Shown here piece by piece: positions 23,928 to 32,229 of a stretch of DNA of 64,000 nt. A program made the position numbers and the translations under genes. The notes beneath the pieces were generated by a model, which worked only from the letters and a program-made list of their open reading frames with translations, ran no database searches and had not been told where the DNA came from. The stretch lies in NCBI RefSeq assembly GCF_001423905.1, contig NZ_LMPQ01000001.1:954137-1018136 (forward strand). Direction: 5' to 3'. The stretch's first letter is position 1. Each line of letters opens with the position of its first letter. Source of the stretch: Frigoribacterium sp. Leaf186. Lineage in GTDB: Bacteria; Actinomycetota; Actinomycetes; Actinomycetales; Microbacteriaceae.

Positions 23928-24494
23928 ATGGTCGACGCGCGCATCGTCCAGACCACGAAGGCACTGCACACCGCCGTCGTCGAGCTCGCCTCGACGCGGG
24001 CCGTGTCGAGCATCTCGGTCGCCGACGTCACCCGGGCCGCGGGCATCAACCGCGCCACGTTCTACAGCCACGCGACCTCACCCGGCAGCCTGCTCACCGC
24101 GGTGCTCACCCCCGAACTCGACGCGATCCGGGCCGAGGACCACGCCCTGCGCCTCGAGGGCCGGGCCGACGGCCCCGAGGCCACGCGGCGGTCGATCGAG
24201 AAGGTCGTCGACCACGTCGTCCGGTACCGCGAGATCTACCGCCTCGCGTTGCCCGACCCCCTCGACGCCTCGATCCACCAGGCCCTGGCCCGTCACTTCG
24301 AGGAGTCCAGCGTCCAGCACCTCGACTCCCTGCCCGCGGGCAGCCTGCCCGAGGGGCTCTCGGTGCACATCGCCGCCGGGCACCTCGCGCACGGGCTCGT
24401 CGGCGCCATCGAGGCCTGGCTCGGGGGCAAGCGCACGAGCCGCCGTGCACTGCTCGACACGATGAACCTCATGCTGCCCCCCTGGTGGGGCTGA
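23928..24494 (+). CDS. TetR/AcrR-family transcriptional regulator
   Basis: 188 residues. The N-terminal HTH reads VQTTKALHTAVVELASTRAVSSISVADVTRAAGINRATFYSHATSPGSLLTAVL, the standard TetR DNA-binding domain; the C-terminal half is variable and would bind the effector. ATG 23928 follows a strong GAGGAGG ribosome site. The divergent Bcr/CflA exporter is the likely target (inference from context). Confidence 0.9.
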   Translation: MVDARIVQTTKALHTAVVELASTRAVSSISVADVTRAAGINRATFYSHATSPGSLLTAVLTPELDAIRAEDHALRLEGRADGPEATRRSIEKVVDHVVRYREIYRLALPDPLDASIHQALARHFEESSVQHLDSLPAGSLPEGLSVHIAAGHLAHGLVGAIEAWLGGKRTSRRALLDTMNLMLPPWWG

Positions 24495-24525
24495 CCCACG
24501 GCCGACCGCCGGGTCGACGGCTCGC

Positions 24526-25083
24526 CTAGGAGGCGCGCAGCAGTCCCGGCCCCACGCGCAGCACCCCGTCGGTGAGGGGCTCGCAGCGCACTCCCCCGCG
24601 GCCCCTCAGCGCGCGGAAGGCGCCGGCCCCGAAGACGACGTCCATCCAGGCGCACGGGTTGGCCGCCCGGTTCGCGCGGAACGCGACGGGCCCGTCGCCG
24701 GTGTCGAGGTCGAACTCGTGCCCGACCAGCGCGTCGACGTCGACGCCGCGGACGACCACGTTGCGGCGGGTGAGTGCCGCGTCGAGCACCGTGCCCTCCG
24801 GCAGGCCGAGCTCGCGGGCCACGTGCTCGAGCTGCTCGGCGGCGAACAGGGTGACCGAGGCGCCCCGGTGCGCGGGGGCGTTGAAGTAGCGGTCGCCCAC
24901 GATGCCGAGGTGGGCGCGCACGGTGACGGCGTCGTGGAGCTCTGACCCCGTGGCCGGAGCCGGGGCCGGGCCGTCGGCGGGGCGGCCCACGTAGCGGGAG
25001 CGGGGCGAGGCGAGCAGCAGCTCGACGGTGACGGGCGTCGCGGACGCGACCCGCGCCTCCTGCGCTGCTCGGTCGGTGCCCAC
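24526..25083 (-). CDS. MOSC-domain protein
   Basis: 185 residues. GIVGDRYF is the MOSC entry motif, TRRNVVVRGVDVDALVGHEFDL fits the central strand region, and RANRAANPCAWMD carries the conserved Cys of MOSC domains, proposed to handle sulfur bound to the molybdenum cofactor. The terminal MGPGLLRAS-like end again uses the dispersed motif. Function by family only. GTG 25083 has a TATCGT -10 box 6 nt upstream. Confidence 0.87.
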   Translation of the reverse strand: MGTDRAAQEARVASATPVTVELLLASPRSRYVGRPADGPAPAPATGSELHDAVTVRAHLGIVGDRYFNAPAHRGASVTLFAAEQLEHVARELGLPEGTVLDAALTRRNVVVRGVDVDALVGHEFDLDTGDGPVAFRANRAANPCAWMDVVFGAGAFRALRGRGGVRCEPLTDGVLRVGPGLLRAS

Positions 25084-25089
25084 GCAGGC

Positions 25090-25095
25090 ACGATA
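25090..25095 (-). promoter_or_regulatory. -10 box of the MOSC gene (leaderless promoter)
   Basis: TATCGT on the minus strand ends 6 nt before the GTG. Confidence 0.45.
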
Positions 25096-25132
25096 CCCGG
25101 CGGTGGCGACGACGCCCGCGACGACGACGGCC

Positions 25133-25154
25133 GGGCACCCCTGGTGGGGTGCCC
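25133..25154 (-). terminator. Terminator of the mmsA-mmsB-chvE operon
   Basis: A perfect 9-bp stem (GGGCACCCC with GGGGTGCCC) and a 4-nt loop, 37 nt beyond the chvE stop codon and just upstream of the MOSC promoter. No U-tract. Confidence 0.7.
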
Positions 25155-25190
25155 GACCGGTGCCAATGCCGCCGAGCGGCAGCGGGGTGC

Positions 25191-26288
25191 TTACTTGGTG
25201 AGCGGCTCGAGGGTCGTGTCGTTGGCGTACGCCTCGGCGGCGTTCTCCTTCGTCACGATCTGGGGCGGCAGCAGGTAGGCGGGGACGATCTTGTTGCCGT
25301 TGTCGTACGACTCGTCGTCGTTCGTCTCGGCCTTGTCGCCCTTGCTCAGCGAGGTGACCATCGCGACGGCCTGCTTCACGAGGTTGCGGGTGTCCTTGTT
25401 GATGGTGGAGTACTGCTCGCCGGCCATGATCGACTTGACCGACTCGACCTCGGAGTCCTGACCGGTGACGACCGGGATGTCCTTGCCGGCCTGCTTCACC
25501 GAGGTGATGATGGCGCGGGCGAGGGTGTCGTTCGGGCTGAGGACGCCGTCGAGCTCCTTGTCACCGTAGGTGCTGGTGAGCAGCGAGTCCATGCGGCGCT
25601 GGGCGTTCTCGGGCTTCCAGCCGTCGGTCGCCGTCTGCTTGATGTCGGTCTGACCCGAGGCGACGACGAGGGTGCCGTCGTCGATCTTCGGCTGCAGGAC
25701 GCTCATCGCGCCGTCGAAGAAGACCTTCGAGTTGGCGTCGTCGGACGAGCCGGAGAACAGCTCGATGTTGTACGGGCCGTCGGCCTTCTTGGCGGCCATG
25801 CCGTCGAGCAGGGCCTGACCCTGCAGCTCGCCGACCTTGTAGTTGTCGTACGCGACGTAGTAGTCGACGTCGTCCGTGTTGAGGATGAGGCGGTCGTAGG
25901 CGATGACCACGGCGCCGGCGTCGTGGGCGGCCTTGACCTGGGTGCCGAGCTGGCCACCGTCGGCGGCGCCGATGATGATGACCTTGGCACCCTTGGTGAC
26001 CATGGACTGGATCTCGTCCTGCTGGTTGGCGACGGTGCCGCTGGCCGCTGCGTACTGCACGTCGGGCTTGAAGCCGGCGTCGGTCAGGTCGCTGGTGAAG
26101 AGGTCACCGGCGAGGACCCAGTTCTCGCTCGTCTTGGCGGGCAGGGCCACGCCGATCGTCGAGCCGGACTCGAAGCCCGAGGCCGCGTCGCCCGAACCCG
26201 CGTCGGTGCGGGCCGAGTTCGAGCAGCCGCTCAGGATCAGCGTCGTTGCTGCGGCGACCGCGAAGGTCGTCAGCGCGAGTTTGCGCAT
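25191..26288 (-). CDS. chvE: Multiple-sugar ABC transporter, substrate-binding lipoprotein
   Basis: 365 residues. A lipoprotein signal with lipobox LSGC (Cys22), then a periplasmic-binding-protein type I fold: STIGVALPAKTSENWVLAGD, IQSMVTKGAKVIIIGAADG, VIAYDRLI, and VVTGQDSEVESVKSIMAGEQYSTINKDTR. This is the ChvE group that binds monosaccharides such as xylose, arabinose, galactose or glucose. It follows mmsB by 111 bp with a hairpin between, which is common where the binding protein is needed in excess. Confidence 0.93.
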   Translation of the reverse strand: MRKLALTTFAVAAATTLILSGCSNSARTDAGSGDAASGFESGSTIGVALPAKTSENWVLAGDLFTSDLTDAGFKPDVQYAAASGTVANQQDEIQSMVTKGAKVIIIGAADGGQLGTQVKAAHDAGAVVIAYDRLILNTDDVDYYVAYDNYKVGELQGQALLDGMAAKKADGPYNIELFSGSSDDANSKVFFDGAMSVLQPKIDDGTLVVASGQTDIKQTATDGWKPENAQRRMDSLLTSTYGDKELDGVLSPNDTLARAIITSVKQAGKDIPVVTGQDSEVESVKSIMAGEQYSTINKDTRNLVKQAVAMVTSLSKGDKAETNDDESYDNGNKIVPAYLLPPQIVTKENAAEAYANDTTLEPLTK

Positions 26289-26364
26289 GCTGTGTCTACT
26301 TTCTCGTTGTGAGGGGTGGTGCCGTGTGGTCGCCCGCGGTGCGGACTCCCGGTGGAGGCGCGTC

Positions 26365-26384
26365 CGCCCGTCGATGGACGGGCG
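26365..26384. promoter_or_regulatory. Hairpin between mmsB and chvE
   Basis: A perfect 8-bp stem (CGCCCGTC with GACGGGCG), 4-nt loop, just after the mmsB stop. Likely shields mRNA ends or sets differential expression of the binding protein; a partial terminator is possible. Confidence 0.5.
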
Positions 26385-26399
26385 CGCCGGGTGGTGGGT

Positions 26400-27767
26400 C
26401 TAGTTGGGCGTGGTGGCCTTGGGCCGCTGGACGTCCGAGATGTCGCCGTTCGGGGTGAGGGCGGGCTCGGTGGTCTCGGCGTCGCGGCCGACGCCGTTCT
26501 GGCTGCCGGGCGTCAGGTCGGAGGCGGCGATGCCGTTCTTGTCGCGGCGCAGGCCACGGGTGAGGAACCCGGTGATCGAGGGGCGACCCTGGCTCTTGTT
26601 GTAGACGTCGACGGCGACGGCGATCAGCAGCACGAGGCCCTTGATCATCTGCACCTTGTCGGAGCCGACGCCCATCAGCTGCAGGCCGTTGTTCAGGACG
26701 GCGATGACGAAACCACCGACGATCGAACCGGTCACCGTGCCGATGCCGCCGGCGACGGCCGCACCACCGATGAAGACCGAGGCGATGGCGTCGAGCTCCC
26801 AGTTCAGGCCGTCCTGCGGGCCGGAGGCACCGGCGCGGGCCACGTAGATCATGCCGGCCAGGGCGGCGAGCACCGACATGTTCATCATGACGAAGAAGTT
26901 GATGCGCTTGGCCTTGACGCCCGACAGCTCGGCGGCGTGCGAGTTGCCGCCGACCGCGTAGATGTGACGACCGAAGATCGTGTTCTGCGTCACGAAGCCG
27001 TAGACCAGCACGAGCACGCCGAGGATGATGCCCGAGATCGGGAAGGACGTGCCGACCCGACCGCCGGCGAACAGCGTGGCGGCGTACGCGACGATGGCGA
27101 CGAGCACGACCAGCTTGACGATGCTGACCCAGAACGGAGCCCGCTCGGAGCCCATCTTCTGCTGGATGCGACGGAGGCGGAACTCGTTGTAGACCACGGC
27201 GACGATGATCACGAGGCCGAGCAGCAGCGTCGCGTTGTTGTAGCCGGTGTTCGGCCCGAACTCGGGCAGGTAGCCGGCACCGATCACGGTGAAGCCGTCG
27301 GGCACGGGGATGGTGTCGGCGTTGCCCACGAACTGGTTGGCACCGCGGAAGAGCAGCATGCCGGCGAGCGTGACGATGAAGGCGGGGACGCCGACGTAGG
27401 CGACCCAGAAGCCCTGCCAGGCGCCGATGACCACGCCGACGACCAGGCCGAGCAGGATGGCCGCACCCCAGGGCAGACCCCAGCTGTCCATCGCCTTGGC
27501 GACGACGATGCCGCTGAAGGCGGCGACCGAGCCGACCGAGAGGTCGATGTGGCCGGCCACGATGACCATCACCATGCCGATGGCGAGGATCAGGATGTAC
27601 GAGTACTGGCTGACCAGGGCGATCAGGTTGGTGGGCTGCAGGGTGAGCCCGTCGGTCAGCACCTGGAAGATCAGGATGGCCACGACGAGGGTCGCGATCA
27701 TGCCGAACTGGCGCGCGTTCGACGTGTTGCCGCCGAACACCTTCTTCAGGTCTTTGATGCCACTCAT
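26400..27767 (-). CDS. mmsB: Multiple-sugar ABC transporter, permease
   Basis: 455 residues, about 10-12 membrane helices, with the BPD_transp_2 signature [16 protein letters not shown] near residue 70 and [28 protein letters not shown] near 270, typical of XylH/GguB-type monosaccharide permeases. The C-terminal 50 residues are hydrophilic and variable. The ATG start overlaps the mmsA stop by 4 nt (ATGA). Confidence 0.95.
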   Translation of the reverse strand: MSGIKDLKKVFGGNTSNARQFGMIATLVVAILIFQVLTDGLTLQPTNLIALVSQYSYILILAIGMVMVIVAGHIDLSVGSVAAFSGIVVAKAMDSWGLPWGAAILLGLVVGVVIGAWQGFWVAYVGVPAFIVTLAGMLLFRGANQFVGNADTIPVPDGFTVIGAGYLPEFGPNTGYNNATLLLGLVIIVAVVYNEFRLRRIQQKMGSERAPFWVSIVKLVVLVAIVAYAATLFAGGRVGTSFPISGIILGVLVLVYGFVTQNTIFGRHIYAVGGNSHAAELSGVKAKRINFFVMMNMSVLAALAGMIYVARAGASGPQDGLNWELDAIASVFIGGAAVAGGIGTVTGSIVGGFVIAVLNNGLQLMGVGSDKVQMIKGLVLLIAVAVDVYNKSQGRPSITGFLTRGLRRDKNGIAASDLTPGSQNGVGRDAETTEPALTPNGDISDVQRPKATTPN

Positions 27768-29314
27768 GCGGCTTGCTCCTTCTTCTTCGAGGTCATGGAT
27801 CGCATGAGCGTCTCGGCGTCGGCCTCTGAGGCCTCGATCTCGTTCGTGACGGTGCCCTCGAAGATCGTGTAGATGCGATCGGAGAGCCCCAGCAGCTCGG
27901 GCAGCTCGGACGAGATGACGATCACGCCTTTGCCCTGTGCCGCGAGCTGGTTGATGATGTTGTAGATCTCGAACTTGGCGCCCACGTCGATGCCGCGGGT
28001 CGGTTCGTCGAGGATGAGCAGGTCGGGGTCGGTGAACATCCACTTCGCCAGGACGACCTTCTGCTGGTTGCCGCCCGACAGCTTGGCGACTCCCTCGTCG
28101 ACCGTGGGGGTCTTGACCCGGAGGCTCTTGCGGTACTCCTCGGCGATCGAGTGCTCTTCGTAGGTGTTGACCACGGACGCCTTCGAGATCTTGGTCAGCT
28201 TGGCGGCGACGGTCGAGCGCTTGATGTCGTCGAGCAGGTTGAGGCCGAGGACCTTGCGGTCTTCCGACACGTAGGCCAGACCGTTGTCGATGGCGTCCGA
28301 GACGTTCTTGATCTCGATCGTCTCGCCGTCCTTGACGATCTCACCCGAGACGAACTGCCCGTACGAGCGACCGAAGATGCTCATCGCGAGCTCGGTGCGA
28401 CCGGCACCCATCAGGCCGGCGAGGCCCACGATCTCACCCTTGCGGACCGTGATGTTCGAGCCCTTGCAGACGAACCGCTCGGCGGTCTGCGGGTGGCGCA
28501 CCCACCAGTCCTTGACCTCGAAGAAGACCTCGCCGATCTTCGGCGTGCGGTCGGGGAACCGGCTGGCCAGGTTGCGGCCGACCATGCCGCGGATGATGCG
28601 GTCCTCGTTGACGCCGTCGGCCTTCACGTCGAGGGTCTCGATCGTGCGTCCGTCGCGGATGATCGTGATCGAGTCGGCGATCGCCTCGATCTCGTTGAGC
28701 TTGTGGCTGATCATGATCGACGAGATGCCGCGGCCCTTGAGCCCGCGGATCAGGTCGAGCAGGTGCTGCGAGTCGGCCTCGTTCAGGGCCGCGGTGGGCT
28801 CGTCGAGGATGAGCAGCTTGACGTTCTTGTTCAGCGCCTTGGCGATCTCGACCAGCTGCTGCTTGCCGACGCCGAGGTTCTTGATGGCCGTGTCGGGGTC
28901 GTCGCGGAGGCCGACGCGGGCGAGCAGGTCGATGGCCTTCGTCTTGGCGGCTCGCCAGTCGATGGCACCGAAGCGGGTCGGCTCGTTGCCGAGGAAGATG
29001 TTCTCGGTGATCGAGAGCTCGGGGATGAGCGCGAGCTCTTGGTGGATGATCACGATGCCCTGCGACTCGCTCGAGCGGATGTCGCGGAAGCGCATCTCGT
29101 CGCCCTGGTAGACGATGTCGCCGGTGTAGGTGCCGAAGGGGTAGACCCCCGAGAGCACCTTCATCAGCGTGGACTTGCCGGCGCCGTTCTCGCCGCAGAT
29201 GGCGTGCACCTCACCGGCGCGGACCTGCATCGACACGTCGTCGAGCGCCTTGACGCCCGGGAACTCCTTGGTGATGGAGCGCATCTCGAGGATGACGGGG
29301 GAATCAACGCCCAT
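27764..29314 (-). CDS. mmsA: Multiple-sugar ABC transporter, duplicated ATP-binding subunit
   Basis: 516 residues with two ABC cassettes. Domain 1 has Walker [10 protein letters not shown], signature [15 protein letters not shown] and Walker [12 protein letters not shown]. Domain 2 has a degenerate Walker A (GLMGAGRTE), signature [15 protein letters not shown] and Walker [13 protein letters not shown]. This asymmetry is normal for XylG/MglA/GguA-type proteins. ATG 29314 is preferred; GTG 29323 in frame is an alternative. First gene of mmsA-mmsB-chvE, driven by the promoter at 29531-29559 through a leader of about 205 nt, and controlled by the LacI-type repressor encoded upstream. Confidence 0.95.
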   Translation of the reverse strand: MGVDSPVILEMRSITKEFPGVKALDDVSMQVRAGEVHAICGENGAGKSTLMKVLSGVYPFGTYTGDIVYQGDEMRFRDIRSSESQGIVIIHQELALIPELSITENIFLGNEPTRFGAIDWRAAKTKAIDLLARVGLRDDPDTAIKNLGVGKQQLVEIAKALNKNVKLLILDEPTAALNEADSQHLLDLIRGLKGRGISSIMISHKLNEIEAIADSITIIRDGRTIETLDVKADGVNEDRIIRGMVGRNLASRFPDRTPKIGEVFFEVKDWWVRHPQTAERFVCKGSNITVRKGEIVGLAGLMGAGRTELAMSIFGRSYGQFVSGEIVKDGETIEIKNVSDAIDNGLAYVSEDRKVLGLNLLDDIKRSTVAAKLTKISKASVVNTYEEHSIAEEYRKSLRVKTPTVDEGVAKLSGGNQQKVVLAKWMFTDPDLLILDEPTRGIDVGAKFEIYNIINQLAAQGKGVIVISSELPELLGLSDRIYTIFEGTVTNEIEASEADAETLMRSMTSKKKEQAA

Positions 29315-29502
29315 GTGGGGCACCCCCGGGGGTGTGGCTGCTCGCGAGCTGTGCGCTCGACGTCACGGCACTGGGCACGTCGTCCTCGACCTTCGACCTC
29401 GTCGTCGTCCGACGGAGACGTGCTCCGGCGGGCATCCTGCTGTTCGTCGTCGCCGTGCGGGGCCTGAGCGCGGAACCGGCGTTCGTTGCCCGGCCCGCTG
29501 AA

Positions 29503-29516
29503 TGTGACCGTTCACA
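29503..29516. promoter_or_regulatory. LacI-type operator of the mms operon
   Basis: TGTGACCGTTCACA, a near-perfect palindrome starting about 15 nt downstream of the operon's -10 box. It matches the site before the repressor gene (30697-30710) at 13 of 14 positions. Binding here would block transcription of mmsA. Confidence 0.85.
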
Positions 29517-29530
29517 CCGCGACTGGAGCA

Positions 29531-29559
29531 AAGCTAATCCTGAGAGGGGGTCGTGTCAA
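29531..29559 (-). promoter_or_regulatory. Promoter of mmsA-mmsB-chvE
   Basis: Minus-strand TTGACA (29554-29559), a 17-nt spacer and TAGCTT (29531-29536). This is the best sigma-70-like promoter in the window and lies just upstream of the operator. The whole 29315-29647 intergenic stretch holds only this promoter, the operator and the leader. Confidence 0.85.
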
Positions 29560-29647
29560 ATGCCGTTGCGGATCTGTTACGAAGCCGGTCCGCGCGACGC
29601 CCGCCGCGCCTCCTGACCGCCCCGACGTCGCGGTTCCCGCGGGCCGG

Positions 29648-30667
29648 TCAGAGGAACCAGGGGCGCGAGGTCGACCCGCGCACGACGAGCTCCGGGGGGA
29701 TCAGGGTGCGGTCGACGACGGTGCCGCCCTCGAGCTCGGCCACCACCAGCTCGACGGCCCGGCGACCGATCAGCGCGAAGTCCTGCCGGACCGTCGTGAG
29801 CGGGGGCCACAGGTGCGGCGCGGTCGGCGAGTCGTCGAAGCCGACGACGCTGACCTCGCGCGGCACGTCGACGTCGGCCTCGCGGAACGCGTGCAAGAGG
29901 CCCACCGCCATCAGGTCGTTGGCCGAGAACACCGCCGTGAAGTCGCGGCGGCGCAACAGTTCTTGACCCGCGACGTAGCCGAAATCGGCCGTCAGGTCGC
30001 CGAGAATGGGCGGCTCGATCGACAGGTCGGCCTCTCCCATCTCGAACAGGAACCCCTGCATGCGTTCGTCGGCCTCGATCCAGTCCTGCGGGCCGGCGAC
30101 GTGGACGATGTGCCGGTGGCCGAGGTCGATGAGGTGCCGGGTGGCGAGCCGGGCGCCCTCGAACTGGTCGACCGACAGGCTGTGGGCGCGGGCCCGCTGG
30201 GTCGAGTCGAGGGCCACGATCGGCACGTCGAGGTCGAGTTCGTCGATGACGTCGAAGAACTTGCGCTGCGGGGCGATGACGATGATCGCCTCGACCGCCT
30301 GGTTCGTGAGCAGCTGCAGGCTCGCCCGGACGTCGTCGGACGCCGTGGTCGTGCTCGCGATGCTGAGCCGGTAACCCGCGGTGCGGGCCTCGAACTCGAT
30401 CGCGTTGACGATGGTCTGCGGGCCGAAGTGCACGTTCTGCAGGGTGAGCACGCCGATGGCCTTCGAGCGGCTCGTGACCAGGGCTCGCGCGGCCTGGTTC
30501 GGCCGGTAGCCGATCTGGTCGATGACGTCGAGCACCTTCTGCCGGGTCGTCGGCCGGATGCTCGGACTGTCGTTGAGGACGCGCGAGACGGTCTGGTACG
30601 ACACCCCGGCGAGGGCGGCGACGTCGCGGATGTTGGGAGCACGCACCTTGTCGATGTCAGGCTTCAC
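29648..30667 (-). CDS. LacI-family repressor of the adjacent sugar operon
   Basis: 339 residues: an N-terminal HTH (NIRDVAALAGVSYQTVSRVLNDSPSIRPTTRQKVL), hinge, then a PBP-I-type sugar sensor domain ending in VVGFDDSPTAPHLWPPLTTVRQDF. The start is set at GTG 30667, preceded by GGAG; an upstream in-frame GTG at 30709 would lie inside the operator. It sits directly upstream of mmsA in the same orientation, and its own promoter region contains the same operator, so autoregulation is expected. The effector is probably the transported sugar. Confidence 0.93.
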   Translation of the reverse strand: MKPDIDKVRAPNIRDVAALAGVSYQTVSRVLNDSPSIRPTTRQKVLDVIDQIGYRPNQAARALVTSRSKAIGVLTLQNVHFGPQTIVNAIEFEARTAGYRLSIASTTTASDDVRASLQLLTNQAVEAIIVIAPQRKFFDVIDELDLDVPIVALDSTQRARAHSLSVDQFEGARLATRHLIDLGHRHIVHVAGPQDWIEADERMQGFLFEMGEADLSIEPPILGDLTADFGYVAGQELLRRRDFTAVFSANDLMAVGLLHAFREADVDVPREVSVVGFDDSPTAPHLWPPLTTVRQDFALIGRRAVELVVAELEGGTVVDRTLIPPELVVRGSTSRPWFL

Positions 30668-30696
30668 CGTCGCTCCGTCGCTCTGTGACCGCGCGA

Positions 30697-30710
30697 TGTG
30701 ACCGTACACA
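30697..30710. promoter_or_regulatory. LacI-type operator of the repressor gene
   Basis: TGTGACCGTACACA within the longer ATGTG-N6-CACAT palindrome (30696-30711). It lies 16 nt downstream of a CATAAT -10 box (30727-30732) and upstream of the repressor start. Confidence 0.82.
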
Positions 30711-30726
30711 TCGTCGTCCGGAGACC

Positions 30727-30732
30727 ATTATG
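30727..30732 (-). promoter_or_regulatory. -10 box of the LacI-family gene
   Basis: CATAAT on the minus strand. No recognisable -35. The dispersed GGAGGCGCG motif occupies the -30 region. Confidence 0.45.
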
Positions 30733-30755
30733 CATTCATCCGGCGGGAGGCGCGG

Positions 30756-32135
30756 TCAGCGTCCTCGGGGCACCGCCCGGCCGCTGAGCGCGAGGGCGAG
30801 CACGGCGACGCCGGTGCCCACGGCGAAGCAGGCGACGAACGCGACCGGGTTCGACGCCCCGCCCAGCAGCCCGAACGCCGCCCCGGTCAGGGCCAGCGCG
30901 ACGGCGGACCCGGTCGAATCGGCGATGGTGAGCGCCGAGCTGTTGAACCCGCGCTCGGCCTCGGGCGACAGGGCCAGCACGAGCACCGAGAAGCGCGGGT
31001 ACATGAACCCCATTCCGAACCCGGCGACGGCCCAGGTGGCGATCAAGAAGACCGGGGGCAGGTGGAAGAGCGGGGTGAGGGCGGCGACGACGACGCCCAC
31101 CAGCACGAGGACGATGCCCACCCGGATGCCCGTGCGCTGACGCACCCGGTCGCCGAGTCGACCCTGCACCCAGCTGGCGAACGCCCAGCCCAGCGCGCCG
31201 AGGGTCAGGGTGACCCCCGACGCCGAGGCGCTGAAGTCGTATTCGGCCGAGAGCATGTAGGGGATGTAGACCTCGCTGCCGAGGAACGCCGCCCCGACCA
31301 GCCCGCGCAGCAGCACGAGCGTCGGTAGCCCGGGGGCCGCCCGCAGCGTGCCCCGGGGCAACAGCGGCCGGAGGGCCACGGCGAGCACGACGACCGCCAC
31401 CACGATGACGACGACGGTGAGCCAGGTCGGGAACTCCGAGACGAGGTTGAGCGCCAGCACGCCGATCGCGGCGCCGACCGACCAGAGGATGCGCCCGACG
31501 CTCCAGGCGACGCGCTGCGCCCCCTCGGCCACCTCGGGCGGCGGGACGCGACGCAGGCTCGGCAGGATCGCGAAGAAGGCGGGCACCGCGAGGGCGAGGG
31601 CGCCGAGGAAGACCCAGTGCCAACCCACCGTCTCGGCCACGACGCCGGCGACGAGCGGCCCGACGAGCCCGGGCACCACCCACGCGGCCGCGAAGCCGGC
31701 GAAGATCGAGGGGTGGAGGCCCGGCGGGTAGAGCCGAGCGACCATGACGTACAGCCCGACGATGACCGCACCCGAGCCGACGCCCTGCACGAGACGGCCG
31801 AGCAGCAACACCACCATGTCGGGCGCCGTGCCGACCACGAGCAGGCCGACGGCGAACATCAGCATCGAGGCGATGACGACGACGCGGGGACCGCTGCGGT
31901 CGGCCCAGTTGCCGGCGACCACCATGCCCACGAGTCCCGAGGCGAGCGGGGCGGCGAAGCTGAGCGAGTAGAGCGCCTCGCCGTCGAGCTCGCGACTGAT
32001 GATCGGCATGATCGTCGTGACCGCCAGCGACTCGAACGCGGCGATGCCGATCAGGGCGCACATGCCGAGCGTGGCCAGGCGATACCGGCTGCTGAGCACT
32101 CCCTCGGGGCGGGTGCTCACGGCGGCGTCGGACAT
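30756..32135 (-). CDS. MFS transporter, EmrB/QacA-like
   Basis: 459 residues, 12-14 predicted helices. It has MFS motif A-like GNWADRSGPR, RLVQGVGSGAVIVGLYVMVARLYPPG (DHA2-type) and FMYPRFSVLVLALSPEAERGFNSSALTIADSTG. Probably a proton-driven exporter; the substrate is not predictable. The ATG start has a TAGGCT -10 box exactly 6 nt upstream, so it is transcribed separately from the LacI-type gene downstream. Confidence 0.88.
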   Translation of the reverse strand: MSDAAVSTRPEGVLSSRYRLATLGMCALIGIAAFESLAVTTIMPIISRELDGEALYSLSFAAPLASGLVGMVVAGNWADRSGPRVVVIASMLMFAVGLLVVGTAPDMVVLLLGRLVQGVGSGAVIVGLYVMVARLYPPGLHPSIFAGFAAAWVVPGLVGPLVAGVVAETVGWHWVFLGALALAVPAFFAILPSLRRVPPPEVAEGAQRVAWSVGRILWSVGAAIGVLALNLVSEFPTWLTVVVIVVAVVVLAVALRPLLPRGTLRAAPGLPTLVLLRGLVGAAFLGSEVYIPYMLSAEYDFSASASGVTLTLGALGWAFASWVQGRLGDRVRQRTGIRVGIVLVLVGVVVAALTPLFHLPPVFLIATWAVAGFGMGFMYPRFSVLVLALSPEAERGFNSSALTIADSTGSAVALALTGAAFGLLGGASNPVAFVACFAVGTGVAVLALALSGRAVPRGR

Positions 32136-32141
32136 GCCGCC

Positions 32142-32147
32142 AGCCTA
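32142..32147 (-). promoter_or_regulatory. -10 box of the MFS gene (leaderless promoter)
   Basis: TAGGCT on the minus strand ends 6 nt before the ATG. Confidence 0.5.
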
Positions 32148-32177
32148 GGCCGAGCACCGGGCGACGCACGCTCGCCC

Positions 32178-32183
32178 TAGGAT
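32178..32183 (+). promoter_or_regulatory. Candidate -10 box of the GH25 gene
   Basis: TAGGAT, giving a leader of about 40 nt before ATG 32230; a G-rich run near 32216-32223 may serve as ribosome site. Confidence 0.4.
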
Positions 32184-32229
32184 CGCGTCAGGCGGCGAGG
32201 GGCGTCGCCGTCTGCAGGGGGGCTCGCTC

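Noticed and set aside
29315-29500. Riboswitch in the long mmsA leader
   Set aside because: No known riboswitch core recognised; the LacI operator explains regulation.
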